In this document: positions 15,642 to 23,901 of the stretch, piece after piece
How positions within the stretch are numbered: the first letter of the stretch is position 1
Layout: every line of letters starts with the position of its first letter
Assembly (NCBI RefSeq): GCF_016702655.1
Contig: NZ_JADJDO010000024.1
Span: 21,415-85,414, forward strand
DNA from: Ideonella sp.
Lineage (GTDB): Bacteria; Pseudomonadota; Gammaproteobacteria; Burkholderiales; Burkholderiaceae_C
DNA length: 64,000 bases
Reading direction: 5' to 3'
Notes under the pieces: model-generated
What the model was told of the DNA's origin: nothing
Seen by the model: the letters and a program-made list of their open reading frames with translations, nothing else
Databases searched by the model: none
Made by a program: the position numbers and the translations under genes

Positions 15642-17936
15642 TCAGCGTGCCGCGTTGGCGTCGACGACCGTCAGCGCAGTCATGTTGATGATGCGCCGCA
15701 CCGTCGCCGACGGGGTCAGGATATGCACCGGCTTGGCCGCACCGAGCAGGATCGGGCCGATCGCGATGCCGCCGCCGGCGGTCGTCTTGAGCAGGTTGTA
15801 GGCGATGTTGGCGGCGTCGATGTTGGGCAGCACGAGCAGGTTGGCCTCGCCGCTGAGCGGGCTGTCGGGCATCAGGCCGGCGCGGTAAGCCGGGTCGAGC
15901 GCGGTGTCGCCGTGCATCTCGCCGTCGACCTGCAGCCACGGCGCCTGTCGCTGCAGCAGCGCCAGCGTCGCGCGCATCTTGACCGCCGACGGCTGGTTGC
16001 TGGAGCCGAAGTTGGAGTGCGACAGCAGCGCCGCGCGCGGCTCGACGCCGAAGCGCATCATCTCCTCGGCGGCCAGGACGGTGATCTCGGCCAGTTGTTC
16101 GGCGGTCGGGTCGTAGTTGACGTGGGTGTCGACGAGGTTGACCTGGCGGCCCGGCAGGATCAGCCCGTTCATGCAGGCATAGGTCTTCACGCCCTCGCGC
16201 AGGCCGATCACCTGATCGATGTACTGCAGGTGCAGCGCGGTGCCACCCCAGGTGCCGCACAGCATGCCGTCGACCTCGCCGTCGTGCAGCATCAACGCTG
16301 CGATCAGCGTCAGGCGGCGCCGCACCTCGATCTTGGCGAGTTGCTCGGTCACGCCCTTGCGCGCCGTCAGGCGGTGATAAGTCTGCCAGTAGCCGCGGTA
16401 GCGGCGGTCGTTCTCGGTGTTGACGACGTCGTAGTCGGCATCGGCCTGCAGCCGCAGGCCGAACTTGCGGCAACGCTCGGAGATCACCTCCGGCCGGCCG
16501 ATCAGCGTCGGCCTTGCCAGGCCTTCGTCGACCACGACCTGGACCGCGCGCAGCACCCGCTCCTCCTCGCCCTCGGCATAGGCGATGCGCTTGCGCAGCG
16601 CGCGCTTGGCCAGGCCGAAAATCGGCTTCATCGTCGTTCCCGACGCGTAGACGAAAGTCTGCAGCCGGGCGCGGTAGGCGTCGAGGTCGGCAATCGGCCG
16701 CGAAGCGACGCCGGAAGCCGCTGCGGCCTGGGCCACCGCCGGGGCGATTCTCATCATCAGCCGCGGGTCGAAGGGTTTGGGGATCAGGTACTCGGGGCCG
16801 AAGCTGAGCGCGGCGCCGGAGTAAGCCGCGGCGACGACTTCGCTCGCCTCGGCCTGCGCCAGCTCGGCCATCGCATGCACCGCGGCGATCTCCATCTCGG
16901 TCGTGATCGTCGTCGCCCCCGAATCGAGCGCGCCACGGAAGATGTACGGGAAGCACAGGACGTTGTTGACCTGGTTCGGGTAGTCGGTTCGCCCGGTGGC
17001 GATGATCGCGTCGCTGCGCACTGCCTGCACGGCCTCGGGCATGATCTCCGGCGTCGGGTTGGCGAGCGCGAAGATCACCGGCCCGGGCGCCATGGCCGCG
17101 ACCATCTCGGGCTTGACGACGCCGCCCGCCGACAGGCCGAGCAAGATGTCGGCGCCGACCAGCGCCTCGGCCAGGGTGCGCTGCGATGTCTTCTGCGCGA
17201 ACACGACCTTGTCGTCGTCCATCAGCTCGGTGCGGCCCTCGTAGACCACGCCGGCAAGGTCGGTGACCCAGATGTTGCTGCGCGGGATGCCGAGCTTGAC
17301 GAGCAGCCCGAGGCAGGCCAGCGCCGCCGCACCGGCGCCGGAGGTGACGAGCTTGACCGTGCCGATGTCCTTGCCGGTCACCTTGAGCGCATTGAGCACC
17401 GCGGCACCGACGACGATCGCGGTGCCGTGCTGGTCGTCGTGGAAGACCGGGATCTTCATGCGCTGGCGCAGCGCGCGCTCGACGTAGAAGCAGTCAGGCG
17501 CCTTGATGTCCTCGAGGTTGATGCCGCCGAAGGTCGGCTCGAGCGCGGCGATGACGTCGACGAGCTTGTCGAGGTCGTTCTCCGCGATCTCGATGTCGAA
17601 CACGTCGATGCCGGCGAACTTCTTGAACAGCACCGCCTTGCCCTCCATCACCGGCTTGGCAGCCAGCGGCCCGATGTTGCCGAGGCCCAGCACCGCGGTG
17701 CCATTGGTGACCACCGCGACCAGGTTGCCGCGCGAGGTGTAGCGAAATGCCGTGGCCGGGTCGGCTGCGATCTCCTCGCACGCCGCCGCGACGCCGGGCG
17801 AATAGGCCAGCGCCAGGTCGCGCTGGTTGACGAGCTGCTTGGTCGCGCTGATCGCGATCTTGCCCGGGGTCGGAAACTCGTGGTACTCGAGCGCGGCCTG
17901 GCGCAGCTCGGCGCGTTGTTGTTCGCTGTTGGGCAT
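15642..17936 (-). CDS. maeB: NADP-dependent malic enzyme MaeB (malic enzyme-phosphotransacetylase fusion)
   Basis: The 764-residue protein has a malic enzyme domain (about 1-425) with YTSRGNLVAVVTNGTAVLGL, the catalytic region EDIKAPDCFYVE, and an NAD(P)-binding segment VTSGAGAAALACLGLL. A phosphotransacetylase-like domain (about 430-764), with RIAYAEGEEERVLRAVQVV, follows as in gammaproteobacterial and betaproteobacterial MaeB. It oxidatively decarboxylates malate to pyruvate, producing NADPH; the C-terminal domain is usually regulatory. It is divergent from a DctS/DctR-like two-component pair, which fits control of C4-dicarboxylate use. Confidence 0.95.
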   Translation of the reverse strand: MPNSEQQRAELRQAALEYHEFPTPGKIAISATKQLVNQRDLALAYSPGVAAACEEIAADPATAFRYTSRGNLVAVVTNGTAVLGLGNIGPLAAKPVMEGKAVLFKKFAGIDVFDIEIAENDLDKLVDVIAALEPTFGGINLEDIKAPDCFYVERALRQRMKIPVFHDDQHGTAIVVGAAVLNALKVTGKDIGTVKLVTSGAGAAALACLGLLVKLGIPRSNIWVTDLAGVVYEGRTELMDDDKVVFAQKTSQRTLAEALVGADILLGLSAGGVVKPEMVAAMAPGPVIFALANPTPEIMPEAVQAVRSDAIIATGRTDYPNQVNNVLCFPYIFRGALDSGATTITTEMEIAAVHAMAELAQAEASEVVAAAYSGAALSFGPEYLIPKPFDPRLMMRIAPAVAQAAAASGVASRPIADLDAYRARLQTFVYASGTTMKPIFGLAKRALRKRIAYAEGEEERVLRAVQVVVDEGLARPTLIGRPEVISERCRKFGLRLQADADYDVVNTENDRRYRGYWQTYHRLTARKGVTEQLAKIEVRRRLTLIAALMLHDGEVDGMLCGTWGGTALHLQYIDQVIGLREGVKTYACMNGLILPGRQVNLVDTHVNYDPTAEQLAEITVLAAEEMMRFGVEPRAALLSHSNFGSSNQPSAVKMRATLALLQRQAPWLQVDGEMHGDTALDPAYRAGLMPDSPLSGEANLLVLPNIDAANIAYNLLKTTAGGGIAIGPILLGAAKPVHILTPSATVRRIINMTALTVVDANAAR

Positions 17937-17978
17937 GATGGCGGTGCACTCCCGGGGTGTGTGCGCGGATTGTAGGAA

Positions 17979-17990
17979 TTGCGTCCGCAA
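17979..17990. promoter_or_regulatory. Small dyad in the maeB / sensor-kinase divergent region
   Basis: TTGCG-tc-CGCAA is a perfect short inverted repeat 43 bases upstream of the maeB start and about 93 bases upstream of the sensor kinase start. A related half-site, TGACGCAA, lies nearby at about 18005-18012. It could be an operator for the adjacent response regulator. The sequence is short enough to occur by chance in GC-rich DNA. Confidence 0.25.
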
Positions 17991-18082
17991 CGGTGAGGGT
18001 AGTCTGACGCAAAGGTGCCGGCAGCGGATCCGCGGAACTGCGTAGACGGCGCCGGCGCCGGGCACCGATACTGCGCTCGACG

Positions 18083-20137
18083 ATGAGGCCCTCCGCGCTG
18101 CCCGCCCCGCCCGATGCCCGCGCGCCGCGCCGCTGGCGCCGGCCGCTGCTGTGGGGTGCGCTCGTCGTGCTGCTCGTCGTGGCGCAGACGCTGCTCGTCG
18201 CATTGACGCTGGAGTACGAATCGGCGCGCGCCCAGGATCGCGTCGACGAGGCGGCTGCCGAGGCCGCAGGCGAGGTGCGCCAGGCCATGGCGCGCAACCT
18301 GCAGCGCCTGCAGTCGCTGCTCTGGAACGATCCCTCGCCGCCGCAATGGCGCGCCGACGCCGCCGATCTGCTGCGCCGGCACGGCGAACTGTTGCGGATC
18401 GAGATGCGCGACCCGCGCCTGAACGTCATCGACGCGATCGACACGCCCTACGGCCCGCCGCCTTTTCGGCAGATCGCGCGCGACGACCTCGACATCGAGA
18501 CCGAGCTCGCCTGCGCCGCCGCTCAGCGCCAGGGCAGCCCCTGGTACTCGCGCAGCTATTTCGTTCCGCTCGCCGATGGCCTGGGCAGCGAGGTGGTCGA
18601 CATCTGCATGCCGGTGCTGCGTGGCGGGCGGCTGATCGGCCAGATGACCGCGACCGTGGCCCTCTCGCGCCTGCTCGAAGAGGCCGTGAGCCCGGAGGTT
18701 GCGCGCCACCACGCGCTCGCCTTCGTCGAGGGCGACGGCGCCAGGCTGGCCCGCGCCGGCCAGCCGCGCGGTGCAGGCGTGTTCACTTCCGCGCGCGTGG
18801 TCGAGTTGCCCGGCATCGTGCTGCAGTTGCGGCTGGACAGCGATGCGACGCGCCCGCGCCTGATCCCCAACCTCGCCACCGCGCTCGTGCTCGGCCTCTC
18901 GCTTGCGCTGGCGGCGGTGGTGACGCTGCTCGCGCGCGACGTGCGCCGCCGCGCGCGTGCCGAGGCCGCCGTCGCCGAGGCGCTCGCGTTTCGGACCGCG
19001 ATGGAAGACTCGCTCGTGACCGGGTTGCGCGCGCGCGACCTGCAGGGCCGCATCACCTACGTCAACCCGGCCTTCTGCGAACTGGTCGGCTTCTCGGCCG
19101 AGGAGTTGCTGCGCGCCGGCGCCGCGCCGCCGTACTGGCCGCCCGACAAGGCGGCCGAGTATGCCGAGCGCCAGGCACTGCGGCTGGCGCCAAGCCCGCA
19201 CGCGCGCGAGTCGTCGCGCCAGGGCTTCGAGACCGAGTTCATGCGCCGCAACGGCGAGCGCTTTCCAGTGCTGATCTTCGAGGCCCCGCTCGTCGACGGC
19301 CGCGGAGAACACACCGGCTGGATGAGTGCCGTGCTCGACCTCACCGCGCAGCACCGGGCCGAGGAGCTTGCGCGCCAGCAGCAGGAAAAGCTCCAAGCCA
19401 CGGCGCGCCTGGCGACGATGGGCGAGATGGCGTCGCTGCTGAGCCACGAGCTGAACCAGCCGCTGGCGGCGATCGCAAGCTATGCCGCAGGGTCGCTCAA
19501 CCTGCTCCAGGAACCTGCCGGCGGCACGGCGCCGGCGCCCTCGACGCAGGCGATGGTGCACGACGCGATACAACGCATCGCCGAGCAGGCCGATCGCGCG
19601 GGGCGCGTGATCCGCAGCGTGCACGACTTCGTGCGCCGGCGCGAGCGCGCGCGCGATGCGGTACCGGCCGACGAGCTGATCGAGGGCGTGCTGCCGCTGG
19701 TGCGCCTGCAGGCGCGCAAGAGCGGCGCCCAGGTGCGCGTGGCGTGCCCGCAACCGGCGCCGCGCGTCGTCTGCGACCGCACGATGATCGAGCAGGTGCT
19801 GCTCAACCTGGCCCGCAACGGCCTGCAGGCGATGGACCCTGACACGCCGCTGGCCGGGCGCGAACTTACGATCGCGGTGCGGCCGGGCGACACGCATCGG
19901 GCCACCTTCAGCGTCTGCGACCATGGCCGCGGCGTGCCGGCAGAGGTGGCGCGGCAGCTCTTCACGCCCTTCTTCACGACCCGGCCCGAGGGCCTGGGCC
20001 TGGGCCTGAGCCTGTGCCGCACCGTCGTCGAGCAGCATGGGGGCGCGCTCGAGTTCGAGACGCGTGGCGCGGACGGCACAGGAGAGACGGTGACCGAGTT
20101 TCGATTTACGCTCCCGCTTGCGCCGGCCCACTCTTGA
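18083..20137 (+). CDS. Sensor histidine kinase, DctS-like, with periplasmic sensor and PAS domain
   Basis: The 684-residue kinase has a transmembrane helix near 24-44 and a periplasmic domain to about 255. A second helix (TALVLGLSLALAAVVTLL) is followed by a PAS domain (about 305-430, GRITYVNPAFCELVGFSAEELL). The H-box is LSHELNQPLAAIASYAAG, and the ATPase domain has N-box NLARNGLQAMD and GLGLGLSLC. Size and layout resemble Rhodobacter DctS, which senses C4-dicarboxylates. It is divergent from maeB and overlaps a FixJ/DctR-type regulator, which supports that role by inference. No dctPQM transporter is in the window. Confidence 0.85.
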   Translation: MRPSALPAPPDARAPRRWRRPLLWGALVVLLVVAQTLLVALTLEYESARAQDRVDEAAAEAAGEVRQAMARNLQRLQSLLWNDPSPPQWRADAADLLRRHGELLRIEMRDPRLNVIDAIDTPYGPPPFRQIARDDLDIETELACAAAQRQGSPWYSRSYFVPLADGLGSEVVDICMPVLRGGRLIGQMTATVALSRLLEEAVSPEVARHHALAFVEGDGARLARAGQPRGAGVFTSARVVELPGIVLQLRLDSDATRPRLIPNLATALVLGLSLALAAVVTLLARDVRRRARAEAAVAEALAFRTAMEDSLVTGLRARDLQGRITYVNPAFCELVGFSAEELLRAGAAPPYWPPDKAAEYAERQALRLAPSPHARESSRQGFETEFMRRNGERFPVLIFEAPLVDGRGEHTGWMSAVLDLTAQHRAEELARQQQEKLQATARLATMGEMASLLSHELNQPLAAIASYAAGSLNLLQEPAGGTAPAPSTQAMVHDAIQRIAEQADRAGRVIRSVHDFVRRRERARDAVPADELIEGVLPLVRLQARKSGAQVRVACPQPAPRVVCDRTMIEQVLLNLARNGLQAMDPDTPLAGRELTIAVRPGDTHRATFSVCDHGRGVPAEVARQLFTPFFTTRPEGLGLGLSLCRTVVEQHGGALEFETRGADGTGETVTEFRFTLPLAPAHS

Positions 20138-20145
20138 CGACGACC

Positions 20146-20814
20146 GTGAACCTCGCACCCGCTCCAGCCCCGACGCTCGGCCTGCCGATGGTCTATCTCG
20201 TCGACGACGAGGCGGTGGTGCGCGACGCGCTCGGCTGGCTGCTGCGCTCGCGGCGCCTGCTCTCCGAGGGCTACCCGAGCGCCGAAGACTTCCTGGCCAT
20301 GCTCGACGCCCGCCCGTTGGCGGCGCAGGCCGAATGGCCGCGCGCACCGGGCTGCCTGGTGCTCGACATGCGCATGCCGGGCATGAGTGGGCTGGCGCTG
20401 TTCGAAATCCTGGCCGCACGCGGGCTGTTGCAGACCTTGCCGGTGCTGTTCCTGAGCGGCCACGGCGACGTGCCGACCGCGGTTGCCGCGGTGCAGCGCG
20501 GCGCTTTCGACTTCTTCGAGAAGCCCTTCTCCGACAACGCCCTCGTCGACCGCATCGAGCAGGCGCTGGCGCGCAGCGGCGCGGCGATCCTGCAGCGTCG
20601 GCGGCGCGCCGAACTCGCGCAGCGCATCGCCGAGCTGACCGTGCGCGAACGCGAGGTGATGGCGCTCGTCGTTGCCGGGCGGCCGAACAAGCTGATCGCC
20701 GACGCACTCGCGATCAGCGTGCGCACGATCGAGGTCCACCGCGCGCGGCTGTTCGAGAAGATGGGCGTGCACTCAGCCGTCGAATTGGCCAACCTGCTGC
20801 GCGAAAGCGGCTGA
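20146..20814 (+). CDS. Response regulator, FixJ/DctR family (REC + LuxR-type HTH)
   Basis: A receiver domain begins MVYLVDDEAVVRDALGWLL, with the acidic pair DD, the phospho-acceptor aspartate in LVLDMRMPGMSG, and the lysine in DFFEKPFSD. A LuxR-type DNA-binding domain follows (LTVREREVMALVVAGRPNKLIADAL and VRTIEVHRARLFEKMG). The product is about 222 residues. Start is uncertain: TTG at 20134 overlaps the kinase stop, GTG at 20146, and ATG at 20188 sits just before the receiver. It is co-transcribed with the kinase and probably controls dicarboxylate transport or maeB. Confidence 0.88.
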   Translation: MNLAPAPAPTLGLPMVYLVDDEAVVRDALGWLLRSRRLLSEGYPSAEDFLAMLDARPLAAQAEWPRAPGCLVLDMRMPGMSGLALFEILAARGLLQTLPVLFLSGHGDVPTAVAAVQRGAFDFFEKPFSDNALVDRIEQALARSGAAILQRRRRAELAQRIAELTVREREVMALVVAGRPNKLIADALAISVRTIEVHRARLFEKMGVHSAVELANLLRESG

Positions 20815-20883
20815 GACGCGTGCCGTAGCTCCCCGCGCCTGCGCCGGCCTCGTTCCCGCACCGCCCTGGCCGACAATCGGGGC

Positions 20884-21846
20884 ATGTCGCTGGGCGAATT
20901 CGACCTCATCGCGCACTGGTTCACGCGCCCGGTGCGCCGCGCCGCGCTCGGTGTCGGCGACGACTGCGCGCTGCTCGCGCTCGCGCCCGGCATGCAGCTC
21001 GCGACGAGCTGCGACATGCTCGTCGAAGGGCGCCATTTCCTGTCCAGCGTTGCGCCGCGGCATCTCGGGCACAAGGCGCTCGCAGTCAACCTGAGCGACC
21101 TCGCCGCCTGCGGCGCCCGGCCGCTCGCGTTCATGCTCGCACTCGCACTGCCGCGCGTCGACGAGGCCTGGCTCGACGGCTTCGCGCAGGGCCTGTTCGC
21201 GCTCGCCGACGCGCACGGCTGCGAGCTGATCGGCGGCGATACGACCCAGGGTCCGCTCAATATCTGCATCACGGTCTATGGCGAGGTGCCGGCCAGCGAG
21301 GCGCTGTTGCGTTCGGGCGCACGCCCAGGCGACGATCTCTATGTGAGCGGCGCCCTCGGCGATGCGAGGCTCGCGCTGGAAGCGTTTCGCGGCACCGTCG
21401 CGCTGCCCGGCGAGGCCTTCGGCGAGGTGCGCACGGCAATGGAGCAGCCTCAGCCGCGCGTGGCGCTCGGGATGGCGCTGCGCGGCATCGCGACGAGCGC
21501 GATCGACCTCTCCGACGGCCTGCTCGGCGACCTCGGCCATGTGCTGCGCCGCTCCGGCGTCGGCGCTCGCGTCGAGGCCGACGCGGTGCCGCGCAGCGCG
21601 GCACTCGCCGCCCAGCCGCTGGCGGTGCAGCGCGAGTGCACCCTCGCCGGCGGCGACGACTACGAACTGCTCTTCACCACGCCGCCTGCGCTGGCCGGCG
21701 CGGTGCGCCGGGCAGCGGCACAGGCCGGCGTCGCGGTCGCGCACATCGGCGCCATCACCGACGCCGCGTCGGGCCTGCAGGTCGTGGGCGCAGACGGCCA
21801 TCCGCTCGCGCAGGCCTTTGCGAGCTTCGACCACTTCCGGGCCTGA
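20884..21846 (+). CDS. thiL: Thiamine-monophosphate kinase ThiL
   Basis: The 320-residue protein starts with GEFDLIAHWF and carries the PurM-like motifs: GVGDDCALLA, SCDMLVEGRHF, HKALAVNLSDLAACGARP, LIGGDTTQGP, AIDLSDGLLGDLGH and LAGGDDYELLF. ThiL phosphorylates thiamine monophosphate to the active cofactor thiamine diphosphate. It is followed after seven bases by pgpA, and thiL-pgpA is a common pairing in proteobacteria. Confidence 0.95.
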   Translation: MSLGEFDLIAHWFTRPVRRAALGVGDDCALLALAPGMQLATSCDMLVEGRHFLSSVAPRHLGHKALAVNLSDLAACGARPLAFMLALALPRVDEAWLDGFAQGLFALADAHGCELIGGDTTQGPLNICITVYGEVPASEALLRSGARPGDDLYVSGALGDARLALEAFRGTVALPGEAFGEVRTAMEQPQPRVALGMALRGIATSAIDLSDGLLGDLGHVLRRSGVGARVEADAVPRSAALAAQPLAVQRECTLAGGDDYELLFTTPPALAGAVRRAAAQAGVAVAHIGAITDAASGLQVVGADGHPLAQAFASFDHFRA

Positions 21847-21853
21847 GCAACGG

Positions 21854-22411
21854 ATGTCCACGACCGTGTTGCCCGTTGCGCCGCGCCGCGCCACCTGGGC
21901 CTTCACCTTCGGCCATCCGCTGCACGCGATCGCGCTCGGTCTCGGCAGCGGCCTCGCGCCGCGCGCGCCGGGCACGGCCGGCACGCTCGCCGCGTGGGCC
22001 TCCTTCGTCGCCCTGCAACCCTGGATGGCATCGCCCTGGCATTGGGCGGCGCTGATCGCGGCCGGCTTCGCGATCGGCTGCTGGGCCAGCACCGTCAGCG
22101 CACGCGACCTCGCCCTCGCCGACCCGGGCTGCATCGTCTGCGACGAGGTGATCGCGTTCTGGCTCGTGCTCTGGTTCGTGATGCCGGCCGGCTGGCTCGC
22201 GCAAGGTATCGCCTTCGCGCTTTTTCGCTTCTTCGATGCCGTCAAGCCCGGCCCGGTGGCCTGGGCCGACACGCTGTTCAAGCCACGCCGCGGCGCCGAC
22301 GGCGCGCCACGCATCGGGCTCGCGCAGGGCTTCGGCATCATGTTCGACGATCTGGTGGCGGCCTTGTGCACGCTGCTCGTGATCGCGCTGTGGCGGATTG
22401 CGTTCGCATGA
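21854..22411 (+). CDS. pgpA: Phosphatidylglycerophosphatase A
   Basis: The 185-residue membrane protein shows GLGSGLAPRAPGTAGTLAAW, the metal-binding CDEVIAFWLVL and FALFRFFDAVKPGPVAWAD, and a C-terminal GFGIMFDDLVAAL. These are the signature segments of PgpA, which dephosphorylates phosphatidylglycerol phosphate at the inner membrane. Several hydrophobic helices are evident. The stop overlaps an ATG at 22408, but the following pncC gene probably starts further downstream. Confidence 0.93.
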   Translation: MSTTVLPVAPRRATWAFTFGHPLHAIALGLGSGLAPRAPGTAGTLAAWASFVALQPWMASPWHWAALIAAGFAIGCWASTVSARDLALADPGCIVCDEVIAFWLVLWFVMPAGWLAQGIAFALFRFFDAVKPGPVAWADTLFKPRRGADGAPRIGLAQGFGIMFDDLVAALCTLLVIALWRIAFA

Positions 22412-22467
22412 GCCCGCCGGGCCGCCCCAAGGGCGAATACCGGAAGGCGGTGCCTGAAGGTGCATTC

Positions 22468-22959
22468 GTGAGCGCGGCCAGCGATGCCGAAGTCGCCGTG
22501 CTCGGCGACGCGCTTCGTGCGCGCGGCTGGAAGCTCGCGACGGCCGAGTCGTGCACCGGCGGCTTGATCGCCGCCGCCTGTACCGCGGTTGCCGGCTCGA
22601 GCGACTGGTTCGAGCGCGGCTTCGTGAGCTACAGCAACCAGGCCAAGACCGAGCTGCTGGGCGTGCCGGCGGCCTTGATCGCCGCCCACGGCGCGGTGAG
22701 CGCCGAGGTTGCCTGCGCAATGGCCACGGGCGCGCTCGCGCATTCGCACGCCGAGCTCGCCGTCGCCGTGACCGGCATCGCCGGGCCGGGCGGCGCGACG
22801 CCCGGCAAGCCGGTAGGCACGGTCTGGCTCGCGCTGGCAAGCGCGGGGCGGCGCGCGCAGGCGGAGCTTCTGCAATTCGAGGGCGATCGCCAGGCCGTGC
22901 GTGAGCAGACCGTGCGCCATGCGCTGGTGCGGCTGCGGCAGTGGGCGGCCGAGGGATGA
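22468..22959 (+). CDS. pncC: Nicotinamide-nucleotide amidohydrolase PncC (CinA C-terminal domain)
   Basis: The protein has the CinA C-terminal domain throughout: LATAESCTGGLIAAA, FVSYSNQAKTELLGV, VAVTGIAGPGGATPGKPVG and RHALVRLRQ. PncC deamidates NMN in the pyridine nucleotide salvage cycle. I choose the GTG at 22468 (163 residues) because GAAGG lies seven bases upstream. The alternative ATG at 22408 would add MSPPGRPKGEYRKAVPEGAF, a segment that looks like a translated intergenic repeat rather than part of the fold. The gene ends in an ATGA overlap with the next. Confidence 0.9.
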   Translation: MSAASDAEVAVLGDALRARGWKLATAESCTGGLIAAACTAVAGSSDWFERGFVSYSNQAKTELLGVPAALIAAHGAVSAEVACAMATGALAHSHAELAVAVTGIAGPGGATPGKPVGTVWLALASAGRRAQAELLQFEGDRQAVREQTVRHALVRLRQWAAEG

Positions 22960-23891
22960 GCACTCTGATCGCTGCCGACTTCTCGCCCGCCGAATGGGCC
23001 GAGTGGCTGCCCGCGCTGCGTGCGGCGCTGCCGGATGAGACGCTGCTCGACCGGCGCGAGGGCGTCGAAGCCGAGGCGATCGACATCGCGATCGTCGCCA
23101 ACCCGCCCGCGGGTGCGCTCGCCGGCCTGCCGCGGCTGCGCCTCGTGCAATCGCTGTGGGCCGGCGTCGAGAAGCTGCTCGCCGACCCGACGCTGCCGGT
23201 CGATGTGCCGCTGGCGCGGATGGTCGATCCGGCGATGAACGAGGCGATGGCCGAGACTGCGCTGTGGGCGGTGCTGGCGCTGCAACGCGACTTTTTCGAC
23301 TATGCGGCGCAGCAGCGGGCCGCGCAATGGGCGCCGCAACCCCAGCGCCGCGCGGCCGAGTTCGGCGTCACCGTCCTCGGCCTGGGCCAGATGGGTCGTA
23401 CAGTCGCGCTGCGCCTGCTGCGCAACGGCTATCGCGTCAGCGGCTGGAGCGCGCGCCCGGCGGCGATCCCCGGCGTGCGCACGCTCGCCGGCGATGCGGC
23501 ACTGGCGCACGCCGTCTCCGATGCGCAGGTGCTCGTCAACCTGCTGCCGCTGACGCCGGCCACGCGCGGCATCATCGACGCCCGGCTGCTCGCCACGCTG
23601 CCGCGCGGCGCGAGTGTCGTCAACCTGGCGCGCGGCGCGCATGTCGTGGAGGCCGACCTGCTGGCGGCGCTCGCGAGCGGGCACATCCGCCATGCCGTGC
23701 TCGACGTCTTCGCGACCGAGCCGCTGCCGCCGTCGAATCCGTTCTGGTCGCATCCACAGGTGACGGTGCTGCCGCACGTGGCCGCACAGACCGACGCGCG
23801 CAGCGCATCGGCGGTGGTCGCGGCCAATGTCGCGGCACTGCGCGCGGGCCGGCCGCTGCAGCATCTCGTCGATCGGGCACGGGCCTACTGA
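22956..23891 (+). CDS. D-2-hydroxyacid dehydrogenase, glyoxylate/hydroxypyruvate reductase A-like
   Basis: The 311-residue protein has the NAD(P)-binding domain motif VTVLGLGQMGRTVALRLL, then LVNLLPLTPATRGII, NLARGAHVVEADLL, LDVFATEPLPPSNPFW and HPQVTVLPHVAAQTD. These give the catalytic Arg/Glu/His set of this family. The N-terminus resembles GhrA, which reduces glyoxylate and hydroxypyruvate. The ATG at 22956 overlaps the pncC stop. It converges with holA, ten bases away. Substrate preference is inferred from similarity only. Confidence 0.85.
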   Translation: MSTLIAADFSPAEWAEWLPALRAALPDETLLDRREGVEAEAIDIAIVANPPAGALAGLPRLRLVQSLWAGVEKLLADPTLPVDVPLARMVDPAMNEAMAETALWAVLALQRDFFDYAAQQRAAQWAPQPQRRAAEFGVTVLGLGQMGRTVALRLLRNGYRVSGWSARPAAIPGVRTLAGDAALAHAVSDAQVLVNLLPLTPATRGIIDARLLATLPRGASVVNLARGAHVVEADLLAALASGHIRHAVLDVFATEPLPPSNPFWSHPQVTVLPHVAAQTDARSASAVVAANVAALRAGRPLQHLVDRARAY

Positions 23892-23901
23892 CCCGGCCGG
23901 C

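Noticed and set aside
14913..17975. 1020-codon plus-strand frame antisense to maeB and the RNase genes
   Set aside because: Mirrors the codons of well-supported minus-strand genes and has low-complexity Arg/His/Asp composition.
17648..20707. 1019-codon minus-strand frame opposite the sensor kinase
   Set aside because: Shadow of the kinase and regulator; no recognisable domain.
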